From: Candidatus Zhuqueibacterota bacterium | GTDB lineage: Bacteria > Zhuqueibacterota > Zhuqueibacteria > Oceanimicrobiales > Oceanimicrobiaceae | NCBI GenBank assembly: GCA_029262055.1 | Contig: JAJDAD010000003.1 | Coordinates: 35,150 to 99,149, forward strand | Length of the DNA stretch: 64,000 nt | Direction: 5' to 3' | Shown: positions 8,185 through 17,156 of the stretch, in pieces | How the letters are laid out: each line of letters begins with the position of its first letter | Numbering within the stretch: the first letter of the stretch is position 1 | Made by a program: the position numbers and the translations under genes | The notes under the pieces: model-generated | What the model saw: only the letters and a program-made list of their open reading frames with translations | Database searches by the model: none | What the model was told of the DNA's origin: nothing

Positions 8185-8928
8185 TCAGTCCACAAACGGT
8201 ACTTCGAATGCTTCATCCTCATCTTCGTCTTCCCCCGTATGAGTAAGCACGGAGCGAACAAAGTAGTAGAGAACGAAACCCATAGCAATCGGAAACATCA
8301 CCCGTTCCCGGAAGACAATCGCAGCCAAAGCGGCGGCGATTAACAAAACCAGTATCAGGGAGTTCCCTTTGTCGCTGCGGAAGCTGAACTTCGGCATCAT
8401 CTGGTACTCGACGTTGCTCGTCATCAAGTAACACAGAAACAAGACGAGCGGGATGACCGCCGGAGCAAATTTAAGCCCTTCCCACAGGTCGTAGTTAAAC
8501 AGAACATAGGTAGAAAGGGTCCCCGCCATGGCCGGAACCGGCAATCCGCTGAAGTTGGTTTTCTCAAACCCGTCCTGCATGACGTTAAACCGCGCCAGTC
8601 TGATGGCGCCAAAAAGCAGTGGCAGGAAGCTGAGTATGACGCCCAAAGGTCCCAGCTTGTACAAGAAAACCTTGTAAATGAGGATGCCGGGGGCAACCCC
8701 AAAAGAAACAACATCAGTAATCGAATCAAACTGAACGCCAAAATCACTGTAGGTGTGCGTGCTCCGCGCTATCTTACCATCGATGCTATCCCAAACACCG
8801 GCAATAATGATCAGCCAGGATGCGCTCACGAATTTACCCTGCATTGCATTAATGATCGCAAAAAAACCGAAAAACAGGTTCAACATAGTGAAAATGCTTG
8901 GAACAATGTTCCTATTGTATTTCATCAT
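8185..8928 (-). CDS. pssA: CDP-diacylglycerol-serine O-phosphatidyltransferase
   Basis: Integral membrane enzyme making phosphatidylserine from CDP-diacylglycerol and serine. The CDP-alcohol phosphotransferase signature D-x2-D-G-x2-A-R-x8-G-x3-D-x3-D is complete around residues 45-70 (WDSIDGKIARS then GVQFDSITD). 247 residues with about six to seven hydrophobic helices, ending in a very acidic tail (GEDEDEDEAFE). Its start overlaps the psd end by 17 bases. Together the two genes make phosphatidylethanolamine, and cdsA, which makes the substrate, lies at 16297-17124. Confidence 0.95.
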   Translation of the reverse strand: MMKYNRNIVPSIFTMLNLFFGFFAIINAMQGKFVSASWLIIIAGVWDSIDGKIARSTHTYSDFGVQFDSITDVVSFGVAPGILIYKVFLYKLGPLGVILSFLPLLFGAIRLARFNVMQDGFEKTNFSGLPVPAMAGTLSTYVLFNYDLWEGLKFAPAVIPLVLFLCYLMTSNVEYQMMPKFSFRSDKGNSLILVLLIAAALAAIVFRERVMFPIAMGFVLYYFVRSVLTHTGEDEDEDEAFEVPFVD

Positions 8929-9568
8929 TAAAAACTCCTAGCACAGTTTCTCCGCCTCTGACTTTTTCGTTCACACGTACTCTGATATCAACATTCATCG
9001 GCACAAAAATATCAACTCGTGAACCGAACTTAATCATGCCAAACCGTTCCCCCGCCTGAACTGCATGTCCCTCACGAAGGTCGCAAACGATGCGACGTGC
9101 AATAAGCCCTGCAATTTGTTTAAACAGAACTCTCCTGCCACTGGCCGCTTTTACGCCGATGACGGTTTGTTCATTCACATCCGAAGCTTCAGCTTTATAA
9201 GCCTTCAGGAAAGCACCTTTTTGGTAGTGAAAATACTCGACGCTGCCCGTGATGGGGATACGATTAACATGGACATTGAAGATATTCAAAAAGACACTGA
9301 TCCTCCGCGACGGTGCACGCATGTACTCGTTGTTGTTATCTTCGACTATCTCAATAACCTTGCCATCCGCCGGAGAGATAATATTGTCGTCTCCCCCCGG
9401 GGGCTTTCTGTCCGGATCCCGGAAGAAGGCAATGGTGAAGATTGTAAAAGCAATGATGACACCGGTGATTACCCAAATATGGATAAACGGGCTGAAGTAC
9501 GAGCCCACCAGCATAATAACAGACGACAGCACCGAGCCGATGACGATGCCAAGTCCTTCTTTTGCCAA
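8912..9568 (-). CDS. psd: Phosphatidylserine decarboxylase proenzyme, short form
   Basis: Pyruvoyl enzyme converting phosphatidylserine to phosphatidylethanolamine. 218 residues, matching the short soluble-core class. Two N-terminal hydrophobic helices (about residues 8-50) are followed by PADGKVIEI, FLNIFNVHVNRIP and the self-cleavage motif in MIKFGSRVDIF, where Gly-Ser is cut and the serine becomes the pyruvoyl group. It overlaps pssA, which uses CDP-diacylglycerol, so the two steps are coupled. Confidence 0.95.
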   Translation of the reverse strand: MAKEGLGIVIGSVLSSVIMLVGSYFSPFIHIWVITGVIIAFTIFTIAFFRDPDRKPPGGDDNIISPADGKVIEIVEDNNNEYMRAPSRRISVFLNIFNVHVNRIPITGSVEYFHYQKGAFLKAYKAEASDVNEQTVIGVKAASGRRVLFKQIAGLIARRIVCDLREGHAVQAGERFGMIKFGSRVDIFVPMNVDIRVRVNEKVRGGETVLGVFNDEIQ

Positions 9569-9594
9569 CTTTCTCCCCTCCTGCGTTGGTGAAA

Positions 9595-10317
9595 CTACTT
9601 GAAGACCCGAGTCAGAACTTCCTGGTATGCTTCTTCTACTTTACCAAGATCTTGTCGGAAACGGTCCTTGTCGAGCTTATCGCCCGATTCAATGTCCCAG
9701 AATCGACAAGTGTCCGGAGAAATCTCATCGCCCAGCTTCAACTTTCCAGATTTTGCGCGTCCAAACTCCACCTTGAAGTCAACAAGCATCAATTGCCTGC
9801 GATAAAAGAATGACTTCAGGACCGCGTTGATCTTCTGAGTGTATCGTTTCATGACCTCAACTTCTTCCTCAGTTGCATGCCCAAAGGAAAGAACGTGGTC
9901 CTCGTTAATCAGGGGGTCGTTCTTGTCATCATCTTTCAGGTAAAACTCCATAATCGGATGCTCAAGCTCCATACCCTCCTCAACACCATAGCGTTTCACC
10001 AGACTACCGGTGGCTATGTTGCGCATGACAACCTCAACCGGGATCATTTCGAGCTTCTTGATCACCATGCTCGTATCAGAGAATTGCGAGACAAAGTGGG
10101 TAGGAACATGGTAGCTCTCCAGGTAACTGAAGAGGTGGGCGGAGACCTGATTGTTGATAGCTCCCTTAGATTTTATCTTAGCCTTTTTCTTGCCGTTAAA
10201 AGCAGTGGCATCATCCTTAAATTCTTGCAGATACAGGTCTTCATTGTCTGTTTCGAAGACGATCTTCGCCTTACCTTCATACAGCTTCTGTTTCTTCTTA
10301 ATCTTCGTTTCTTTCAA
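9595..10317 (-). CDS. purC: Phosphoribosylaminoimidazole-succinocarboxamide synthase
   Basis: SAICAR synthase, which joins CAIR and aspartate using ATP in purine synthesis. 240 residues; KLYEGKAKIVFETD at the N-terminus, VPTHFVSQFSDT, IPVEVVMRNIATGSLVKRYG and ISPDTCRFWD are standard signatures. It lies between purB (37 bases upstream) and psd (26 bases downstream). The very Lys-rich start (KETKIKKKQK) is slightly longer than usual; a later initiator is not evident. Confidence 0.97.
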   Translation of the reverse strand: MKETKIKKKQKLYEGKAKIVFETDNEDLYLQEFKDDATAFNGKKKAKIKSKGAINNQVSAHLFSYLESYHVPTHFVSQFSDTSMVIKKLEMIPVEVVMRNIATGSLVKRYGVEEGMELEHPIMEFYLKDDDKNDPLINEDHVLSFGHATEEEVEVMKRYTQKINAVLKSFFYRRQLMLVDFKVEFGRAKSGKLKLGDEISPDTCRFWDIESGDKLDKDRFRQDLGKVEEAYQEVLTRVFK

Positions 10318-10354
10318 TTTGCCCTAGCTCCCTCTTTTTATTATAACCAATAGG

Positions 10355-11653
10355 TTAGTTCTTTAACCCTACTCTATCAAAAATAAAACCGACGTTCCGC
10401 AATTGCCTGTTCAAGTCGAAGCAAGCATTCACTTCCGAGGCAGTTAGATGCTCATTCATTCCGGCATCCGACTGCGCCACATTCTCGAAATCTTCGTTAG
10501 TATCCCAAACCTTCATGGCGCAAGCCTGCACCAGCTTGTAGGCCACTTCTCGGGTTACACCTTTTCTTGTGAGTGCCAACAGCAACGGTTGTGAAAAAAT
10601 AAGCCCTCGGGTCTTTCGCAGATTTGCCATCATGTTGTCAGGATAAACCACCAGCCCGTCGACAACATCGGTAAATTTCGCAAGGATGTAATCAAGGGCG
10701 ATTGTACTATCCGGGATGATGATTCGTTCCACGGATGAATGCGTGATATCGCGTTCATGCCAGAGTGCAACATTGTCCAGGGCCGCCTGAACGTTGCTCT
10801 TCACGACCCGCGCCAGACCACAGACTTGTTCACAAGTAACCGGATTGCGCTTGTGTGGCATGGCCGACGATCCTTTCTGTCCCTTCTCAAAAGGTTCCTC
10901 AGCCTCGAGTACTTCGGTTTTTTGCAAGCTGCGAACCTCAGTCGCGAATTTCTCCAGAGAGGCTGCGACCAGTGCCAGACTGGACAGGTACTCTGCGTGC
11001 CGGTCCCGCTGCACGATTTGAGTTGAGACCGGCGCCGGCTTCAGCCCGAGTTTTTCACAAACATAAGTTTCTACAGACGGGTCGATATGCGCGAAGGTGC
11101 CTACCGCCCCCGAAACCTTACCGACGGAAATGGAGTCGATGGCGTGCCTGAGCCGTTGCTCGCCCCTACCGATCTCATCGTACCAAACCGCCAACTTGAG
11201 TCCAAACGTTGTCGGTTCTGCGTGCACGCCATGCGAGCGTCCTATGCACGGTGTGTCTTTGTATTCCATCGCCCTGCGAGCAACAGCAGAGCGCAGTTTT
11301 CGTAAACCTGCCAGCAGCAAGAAACCTGCCTGGCGCAGCGTGCTCGACAGGGATGTGTCAAGAAGATCCGAGGAAGTCATGCCCAAATGGATGTAGCGGC
11401 TGGATGGGCCGACGTGCTCGGCGACATTGGTCAAGAAAGCGATGACGTCGTGTTTGACGGTCCTTTCGATCTCAAGAATTCTGTCCTTATCGAATTGCGT
11501 TTTTTCCCGGATGTCAGCCAAAGCATCGAGGGGTATCTCTCCCAGTTCAGCCATGGCCTCGCAAGCAAGGACCTCAACTTTCAACCAAGTGCCGAACTTG
11601 GTGTTGTCACTCCAGAGGTTTGACATCTCCGGGCGCGAATAACGCTCAATCAA
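10355..11653 (-). CDS. purB: Adenylosuccinate lyase
   Basis: Fumarase-superfamily lyase acting twice in purine synthesis: SAICAR to AICAR, and adenylosuccinate to AMP. 432 residues. The superfamily signature loop GSSAMPHKRNP is intact, as are HLGMTSSDLLDT, the GRSHGVHAEPTTFG region and the N-terminal IERYSRPEM. Head of the purB-purC stretch; the next gene upstream, the HtrA-type protease, ends 27 bases before it, so all may be on one transcript. Confidence 0.97.
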   Translation of the reverse strand: MIERYSRPEMSNLWSDNTKFGTWLKVEVLACEAMAELGEIPLDALADIREKTQFDKDRILEIERTVKHDVIAFLTNVAEHVGPSSRYIHLGMTSSDLLDTSLSSTLRQAGFLLLAGLRKLRSAVARRAMEYKDTPCIGRSHGVHAEPTTFGLKLAVWYDEIGRGEQRLRHAIDSISVGKVSGAVGTFAHIDPSVETYVCEKLGLKPAPVSTQIVQRDRHAEYLSSLALVAASLEKFATEVRSLQKTEVLEAEEPFEKGQKGSSAMPHKRNPVTCEQVCGLARVVKSNVQAALDNVALWHERDITHSSVERIIIPDSTIALDYILAKFTDVVDGLVVYPDNMMANLRKTRGLIFSQPLLLALTRKGVTREVAYKLVQACAMKVWDTNEDFENVAQSDAGMNEHLTASEVNACFDLNRQLRNVGFIFDRVGLKN

Positions 11654-11680
11654 CGGGCTTGTAACTCCTTCCCAGACATG

Positions 11681-12859
11681 TCAATTAAGACCTTTCAGCT
11701 GCAGAGTGACGTTGCCACTCCGGCCATCACGAATGAGGGTAAGTTCGAGTTTATCGCCTCCCCTCAAATCGGAGTTGTCTATGACGTTCCAAATATCCCG
11801 CTCGCTGTGAACCGCTTTCCCGTTAACCTCGGTTACGATGTCCCCAACCTCTATGCCGGCTCGCTCAGACGGACTGCCGCGCTCGATCTCCGTGACGATA
11901 ACGCCTTTTTGCGAGTCAAGCTTGAAATACCGGGCCACCAACGGTGTAATGTCTTCGACGACCAGGCCGGTCGTCCACTTTCTATTGACGGACCCATGCT
12001 CTTTGAGGTCGCGTAGGATTCGCTTGATCCGGTTACTGGGGATGGCAAAGCCAAGGCCGATAGAGCCGGAACTATAATCGCTACCAGTGTAAATGAATGT
12101 GTTCATTCCAATGACATGACCGGCGCCATTCACCAGTGGCCCGCCGCTGTTGCCCTGATTTATCGCGGCATCGGTTTGAATCATATCCTGATAAACCCGG
12201 TCATTGCTCTGTTTGCCAAAATCGCGGTCTATTGCACTGACGACGCCAACGGTAACCGTCGGCTTTGCGTTTATTTCGAAAAGACCGAACGGATTCCCGA
12301 CCGCAATCGCCCATTCACCAATGATTATGTCCTGCGAGTTACCGAGCTCAATATGGGGATAACTCTCACCTTCGATCTTGATAAGCGCCACATCCGTGAT
12401 GTAATCCATTCCAATCAGTTTGGCATTGGGCGTACTGCCATCGGAGAGGCTGACCACAATCTCGGTGGCGTTGTGAACCACATGCTCATTGGTGAGAATG
12501 TAACCGTCGGCTGAAATCAGGAAGCCGGATCCGAGGCTCTTCACGGTCCGACGCGGGACACGCTCCGGAAAAAAGAATTCCATGAACGGATCGTTAAAAC
12601 GCCGCCCCCTGCGCGCCTCCCGGATCTGGGTCACATTTATGCCGCACACAGCCTTGCTGACCCGGCTCACCGCCTGTGTAATCGCGTTCTGACGGCTGTT
12701 GGAAATGTCCTCGTTCTCATTGCCCAAGCGCTTATTCTGCGTGGCAGCGTTCACGGTCGACACCTCAAAACCCTCACTCGAGGAAGGCTTTTCACGGCTG
12801 CATGCAGATAGCAGTAATGCAGCGAGCAAAACTGTGCAAAAGAATCTCACGGCTTTCAC
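11681..12859 (-). CDS. HtrA/DegS-type serine protease, lipoprotein, one PDZ
   Basis: Envelope quality-control protease. The N-terminus FFCTVLLAALLLSACS is a lipoprotein signal with the lipid-bearing Cys near residue 20, so the mature protein should be membrane-anchored on the periplasmic side. Trypsin-like core with His in ILTNEHVVHNA, Asp in DYITDVALIKI and Ser in INQGNSGGPLV. One C-terminal PDZ domain follows (about residues 300-390; VIVTEIERGSPSERAGIEVG). 392 residues and a single PDZ resemble DegS/HhoB-like enzymes more than the two-PDZ DegP. It lies four bases downstream-to-upstream of the aldolase gene, in the same run as purB. Confidence 0.92.
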   Translation of the reverse strand: MKAVRFFCTVLLAALLLSACSREKPSSSEGFEVSTVNAATQNKRLGNENEDISNSRQNAITQAVSRVSKAVCGINVTQIREARRGRRFNDPFMEFFFPERVPRRTVKSLGSGFLISADGYILTNEHVVHNATEIVVSLSDGSTPNAKLIGMDYITDVALIKIEGESYPHIELGNSQDIIIGEWAIAVGNPFGLFEINAKPTVTVGVVSAIDRDFGKQSNDRVYQDMIQTDAAINQGNSGGPLVNGAGHVIGMNTFIYTGSDYSSGSIGLGFAIPSNRIKRILRDLKEHGSVNRKWTTGLVVEDITPLVARYFKLDSQKGVIVTEIERGSPSERAGIEVGDIVTEVNGKAVHSERDIWNVIDNSDLRGGDKLELTLIRDGRSGNVTLQLKGLN

Positions 12860-12862
12860 GTC

Positions 12863-13516
12863 CTAGCTTACTCGGTCCTTAACTTTGTCCCAGTCTGCCA
12901 AAAACCTCTCCAAACCGATGTCCGTTAAGGGATGGTTGAATAGCTGGTCGAACACCTTATACGGCATGGTGGCAATATCAGCGCCGATCAAAGCTGCCTC
13001 CACGACATGGAGCGGATGCCTCAAACTCGCTGCCAGAATCTCAGTTTCAAAGCCGTAGTTGTCGTAAATCGTCCGGATATCCTGAATAATATCCATGCCC
13101 ACGCCGCTTATATCGTCAACACGTCCCACAAACGGACTGATAAGTGTGGCACCTGCTTTGGCCGCCATCAACGCCTGGCTGGCGCTGAAACACAAGGTGA
13201 CATTTGTTCTGATCCCTTCAGATGAAAGCGTCTTAACTGCTTTCAGGCCTTCGCGGATCATGGGTATTTTCACGTAGATATTGGAATGAAGACCCGCCAG
13301 GTCCCGTGCCTCGCTCAGCATACCTTCGGCCTCAGTCGAGACTACCTCCGCGCTGACCGGCCCGTTCACGATCTCACAAATCTGCACCAGGTTGTCCTTA
13401 AATTTTCCTTCTTCGCGGGATACAAGAGTAGGATTGGTTGTGACGCCATCCAGAATCCCCATGCTGGCAGCCTGCCTTATTTCGTCGACATTTGCCGTAT
13501 CAAGAAAAAACTTCAT
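12863..13516 (-). CDS. Transaldolase-like fructose-6-phosphate aldolase
   Basis: Small (217-residue) transaldolase/FSA-type class I aldolase. The Schiff-base lysine sits in NIYVKIPM; other landmarks are [23 protein letters not shown] and [11 protein letters not shown]. Enzymes of this size are either short transaldolases of the pentose phosphate pathway or fructose-6-phosphate aldolases; sequence alone does not separate them. The ATG at 13514-13516 is chosen over the TTG just before it because AAGGAG lies seven bases upstream. Confidence 0.9.
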   Translation of the reverse strand: MKFFLDTANVDEIRQAASMGILDGVTTNPTLVSREEGKFKDNLVQICEIVNGPVSAEVVSTEAEGMLSEARDLAGLHSNIYVKIPMIREGLKAVKTLSSEGIRTNVTLCFSASQALMAAKAGATLISPFVGRVDDISGVGMDIIQDIRTIYDNYGFETEILAASLRHPLHVVEAALIGADIATMPYKVFDQLFNHPLTDIGLERFLADWDKVKDRVS

Positions 13517-13550
13517 CAAATGGCTCCTTCCATTGTTGCTACATTAAGGT

Positions 13551-14279
13551 TCAGTAGTTTACATTTACGAGAAACAGGCCGTGCGCCGGTACTGCACCCC
13601 CTGCGCGCGCTCTGTCTTTGGCCTTCAGGATATCTTGCAGGTCGTGTGGACTCAACTTGCCGCGGCCGACCTCGACCAGGGTTCCGACAACGATTCGCAC
13701 CATGTTGTGCAGAAACCTGTTCGCCCGGACCTGCATGAACACCTCATCCTCCACTTCGTGCCACTCCAAACTCATGACGTCACACAAATAATGCGGTTCG
13801 TCTTTGTTTATGCGTGAAAACGCCGTAAAATTGTGCGACCCAACCAGATAACCCGCAGCTTCTTTCATCCTCGGGATATCCAGCACGTACTTGCAAAACC
13901 AGGAGTATTTTCTGTCTATTGCCCTCGGTCTTTTTGAAATCATGTATCTGTAGACGCGATTGCTCGCGTCGAAACGACTATGAAATCTCTCCGCCGCTTC
14001 AGCCGCACTCAAGACACGCACATCCTCCGGCAGGTAGCTATTAAGCCCCAGTCGCATGGCCGACAAATCCAGGTCACTCTCACACTTGAAATTGGCTACC
14101 TGGCCAAGCGCATGGACCCCGGCGTCGGTTCTGCCGGCTCCGATAATTTTTATCGGCTGCTGCAGCAGTTGCTTACCGGCGTCCTGCAAAACACCCTGGA
14201 TTGTCCGTCCGACCGGCTGCCACTGCCACCCGCAGAACTCAGTACCGTCGTACTCGAGTTCGATTCTAATGTTACGCAT
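13551..14279 (-). CDS. truA: tRNA pseudouridine(38-40) synthase
   Basis: Makes pseudouridine at positions 38-40 of the tRNA anticodon stem. 242 residues from the ATG at 14277-14279. Catalytic aspartate in IIGAGRTDAGVHALGQV; the start NIRIELEYDGTEFCGWQ is typical. A longer frame to 14324 overlaps ecfT and is rejected; the chosen start sits two bases after the ecfT stop, consistent with coupling. Confidence 0.95.
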   Translation of the reverse strand: MRNIRIELEYDGTEFCGWQWQPVGRTIQGVLQDAGKQLLQQPIKIIGAGRTDAGVHALGQVANFKCESDLDLSAMRLGLNSYLPEDVRVLSAAEAAERFHSRFDASNRVYRYMISKRPRAIDRKYSWFCKYVLDIPRMKEAAGYLVGSHNFTAFSRINKDEPHYLCDVMSLEWHEVEDEVFMQVRANRFLHNMVRIVVGTLVEVGRGKLSPHDLQDILKAKDRARAGGAVPAHGLFLVNVNY

Positions 14280-14281
14280 TC

Positions 14282-15073
14282 TCAAAGTGAGATAATGGCG
14301 AACACCAGAAACAAGAAAGAACACCCAAGAGCCAGGAAGTCGTTCCGGCCGAATGTCAACTCGCGGTAGGACGACCTGTCTTTCCCGCCCGTGTAGCTAC
14401 GAGCTTCCATTGCCAGCGCCAGAGCCTCGGCCCGGTAAATCGCTGAAACAAAAAGCGGCAGAATCATCGGAACCATCGCCTTAACCCGAGCCAACAACCT
14501 ACCGTCCAGCGTGGCTCCCCGCGATAATTGAGCATTCTTCACGCGTCCGGCCTCATTAACTAAAATAGGCAAAAACCGAAGTGAAAGGGAGGCCATCAGG
14601 ACCAATTCGTGCACCGGCACCTTTAATCGTTTTAAAGGTGAAAAAAGTTTATCCAGTGCATCTGTCAGCTCGATGGGCGGCGTTGTCAGCGTAAACAGCG
14701 CCGCAACCAGGATGAGAAAACTCAGCCGCATCGAATATCCCAAACCACTGACCAAGCCCTCCCGGGTCACCGGCATGCCGAAGTCAAACAGAGGTTGCCC
14801 AGGCGTTGTCAAGGCATGTACTAAAAAAGTTATAAAAAACAGCCAGACGAAAGGCCGCAAATTCCGAAAAATGGCGCCTGCAGGCAGGCCGGATCGGGCG
14901 ATCCCTAATGTCAACAGGCTACCCCCTGCGATCAGCACATCAACCTCCATAGAGATGAACAGACAGGTCATGAGAGTCACGATGGAGATCAGTTTACTTC
15001 GGGGATCGAGGCAATGTAGAAAAGAGTTGCCGGGGTAGTATTGGCCTAGTGTCATGTCCCGCAATAGTGGCAT
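14282..15073 (-). CDS. ecfT: ECF transporter transmembrane subunit EcfT
   Basis: Membrane scaffold of an energy-coupling-factor (vitamin/metal) importer. 263 residues with about five to six helices. The coupling helices carry ARG-type motifs in QLSRGATLDG and AMEARSYTGG, which dock the ATPases; the N-terminus LGQYYPGNSFLHCLDPRSK is diagnostic. No EcfA ATPases are adjacent on this side of the gene, but the Gx-family S-component-like protein at 21074-21616 could be a client. The start may instead be the ATG at 15053-15055. First gene of the long minus-strand run to gatB. Confidence 0.9.
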   Translation of the reverse strand: MPLLRDMTLGQYYPGNSFLHCLDPRSKLISIVTLMTCLFISMEVDVLIAGGSLLTLGIARSGLPAGAIFRNLRPFVWLFFITFLVHALTTPGQPLFDFGMPVTREGLVSGLGYSMRLSFLILVAALFTLTTPPIELTDALDKLFSPLKRLKVPVHELVLMASLSLRFLPILVNEAGRVKNAQLSRGATLDGRLLARVKAMVPMILPLFVSAIYRAEALALAMEARSYTGGKDRSSYRELTFGRNDFLALGCSFLFLVFAIISL

Positions 15074-15097
15074 TCAACCTGTCCGTTTGAAGATTTT

Positions 15098-15126
15098 AAT
15101 ATAAGATTATTATTTTTCAAAATCAA
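15098..15126 (-). promoter_or_regulatory. Predicted sigma-70 promoter upstream of ecfT
   Basis: Minus strand: -35 TTGATT (15121-15126), 17-base spacer, -10 TATATT (15098-15103), in an AT-rich stretch 25 bases before the ecfT start. This probably drives the ecfT-to-gatB run. The remaining part of the divergent gap (to 15343) shows no gene. Confidence 0.45.
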
Positions 15127-15343
15127 ACCAAAAAAGCCTTAACAGTTGTACCAGTTTTGGCTTGATCCTGACAGAAATTCATACTAAATTCGCTTCAGTA
15201 CCGAGGGAGGACGGTCAACCCCACCACAAATCATTTTCAAGCAAAACAGATTCTCTTGAGGCAGAAGAAATCGTTCTTCCGGCAGCAAAGCAAGCAGTTG
15301 TAGATAGAGTGCATAGAGCCGTTTTACTTTGGGGGCCTTGACT

Positions 15344-16288
15344 ATGGATCCATTGCAACGCCCTGCGCGGAAACTATTGCGGCAGTGTCTGGCCCTTCAA
15401 CCCGCTAACAGGGTCACCATCGTAGCACACGAGTCGCAGGCTGAAACCGCCAATGCAATCTGGCAAGTCGCAAAAAAGACCGCGGTTAACAGCGTTTTAG
15501 TCTCTTATCGCGCCCGAAGGGCCCGGGACTTTACCATGCCACCGGGAGTCACCAACTGCCTGACATGTTCGGATATTGCAGTTGTCCTGACTCCGGTTTT
15601 TCTGGAAGAATGCTTATTCGATCCTGCCCGCCAACATGGTGCGCGCGTCGCGATTCTGCAGTATTCCACACCACGGCAGTTCATCAGAGCACTAGCAAAT
15701 GACCTGGTGGCTGTCTCCAACAAGAGCCAGAAACTCGCTGATATTCTTTCTATTGGAAAATGCATGCAATTGGCCTCTCCATCCGGGACCAACACGCGGG
15801 TTGACATCACCAAAACGCGTGGGATTGCGCACGCGGCCCTTGCCCGGAACCCCGGTGAAATCACTTCTCTGCCTGCCGGTGAGGCCTCAATTCTGATGGA
15901 CGGCAACATTGAAGGCAGAGTGATACTGGACCGCCTTGCCGGCGGTAAAAAGAAGCTTGCGCAACCGGCGACCCTTAAGCTTGATGCCGGCGAGGTTGCA
16001 CAAATACGCGGACAGGGAGAGATAGAAATCCTGCGCAAAGAAATACGAAAGTTTGGCAGACCGGGACGAAAAATATACGAATTGGGAATTGGTACCAACG
16101 ATAAAGTTACTTTTGGAAAATCCGCACAGGAAGATGAAAAAGTGTCCGGCGCAGTACACTTGTCATTTGGCCAGGGCCCAGGCGGACGCGGTGCATCCGA
16201 CCGCCCTCGTATCAAAGGCATTGTGACGCAGCCAACAGTGTCCATCGATGGCCGCGTGATTGTCGACCAGGGTGAAATCGTTATATAG
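15344..16288 (+). CDS. Aminopeptidase-T/NicX-like family protein with altered metal site
   Basis: 314 residues from the ATG at 15344 (GGGGG nine bases upstream). The C-terminal half is recognisable as the COG2309 family, which includes M29-like aminopeptidase T and the iron enzyme 2,5-dihydroxypyridine dioxygenase: YELGIGTNDKVTFG, EDEKVSGAVHLSFGQG and PTVSIDGRVIVDQGE. Family members usually have a second His-x-Asp pair shortly before PT; here that place reads DRPRIKGIV, so the expected ligands appear replaced by Arg and Lys. The first His (in VHLSFG) remains. The protein may be a non-catalytic or re-purposed paralogue. It stands alone on the plus strand, convergent with cdsA (8 bases). Confidence 0.6.
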   Translation: MDPLQRPARKLLRQCLALQPANRVTIVAHESQAETANAIWQVAKKTAVNSVLVSYRARRARDFTMPPGVTNCLTCSDIAVVLTPVFLEECLFDPARQHGARVAILQYSTPRQFIRALANDLVAVSNKSQKLADILSIGKCMQLASPSGTNTRVDITKTRGIAHAALARNPGEITSLPAGEASILMDGNIEGRVILDRLAGGKKKLAQPATLKLDAGEVAQIRGQGEIEILRKEIRKFGRPGRKIYELGIGTNDKVTFGKSAQEDEKVSGAVHLSFGQGPGGRGASDRPRIKGIVTQPTVSIDGRVIVDQGEIVI

Positions 16289-16296
16289 CAACGCTG

Positions 16297-17124
16297 CTAA
16301 AAGACCATGATTCGTAGATAAAAATAAACTATGGGGGCCACCAGGATCTCGCTGTCGAACCGGTCCAGTATCCCCCCATGTCCGGGAATCAGACCGGACG
16401 AATCCTTCACCCCGGCATCCCGCTTCAACAGCGATTCCACCAAATCGCTTACTTGCCCAAAACTGCCGCAAATGCCCCCGATGACCAGCGCGTTTGTTCG
16501 GCTCAATTCAGCAAAGAAAAACAACTGACTTAAGTACGCAGTCAGAAGTGCAAACAGGAACCCGAACAGCGTGCCCTCCACCGTCTTATTTGGGCTGACG
16601 CGCGCAAAGAGTTTATGCCGACCAAAGCGCGAACCCATAATGTAGGCAGCTGAGTCACAAATCCAGATGCACAATAATATCAAAATGATCAGCTTGCCGC
16701 CGAAGTCGGACTTGAAACCGGACGTCCGCCCCATCTCTCTAATTAGAATCAAACATCCAAACGGCACGGCTACGTAGAACAACCCGGCGATAGTAGCCGA
16801 AATATTGAGAAACGGCGACTCCTGACTGCGAAACAACTCCGAGGTCAGAATCACCAGCACGGCAAGCACAATCAGCACAGAAAGCGCCTGAACCTCCCCG
16901 TGAAACATGAGGTAACAAATACCCGCACCCGCGACAAATGCCACCAAACGCTGGGCATTCACGCCTTTGTGATCAGCGAGATTGTAGAATTCGTGCAAGC
17001 CCAGCAGGACAATCACACACACCAATGTCGCAAAAAAATAGCTTCCCAACCACGCCAGCAAAAGGATCAGCGGTCCCAACGTGATCGTTACGGCCGCCCG
17101 GATTCCGAACTTTTTTAGGTCCAG
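16297..17124 (-). CDS. cdsA: Phosphatidate cytidylyltransferase (apparent CTG start)
   Basis: CDP-diacylglycerol synthase, multi-pass membrane enzyme feeding pssA. The C-terminal CdsA signature is perfect: LKRDAGVKDSSG followed by IPGHGGILDRFDS. The first canonical start in frame is TTG at 17079, but that lacks a ribosome site and would cut into the first membrane helix. The frame continues upstream as LDLKKFGIRAAVTITLG to a CTG at 17122-17124, eight bases after GGGAGG (17133-17138), and no ATG, GTG or TTG occurs between there and the upstream pyrD stop. I therefore give 275 residues with CTG initiation; the TTG start is the alternative. Confidence 0.88.
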   Translation of the reverse strand: MDLKKFGIRAAVTITLGPLILLLAWLGSYFFATLVCVIVLLGLHEFYNLADHKGVNAQRLVAFVAGAGICYLMFHGEVQALSVLIVLAVLVILTSELFRSQESPFLNISATIAGLFYVAVPFGCLILIREMGRTSGFKSDFGGKLIILILLCIWICDSAAYIMGSRFGRHKLFARVSPNKTVEGTLFGFLFALLTAYLSQLFFFAELSRTNALVIGGICGSFGQVSDLVESLLKRDAGVKDSSGLIPGHGGILDRFDSEILVAPIVYFYLRIMVF

Positions 17125-17156
17125 GGTGTGTTCCTCCCGATTGTGATAGTACGTGA

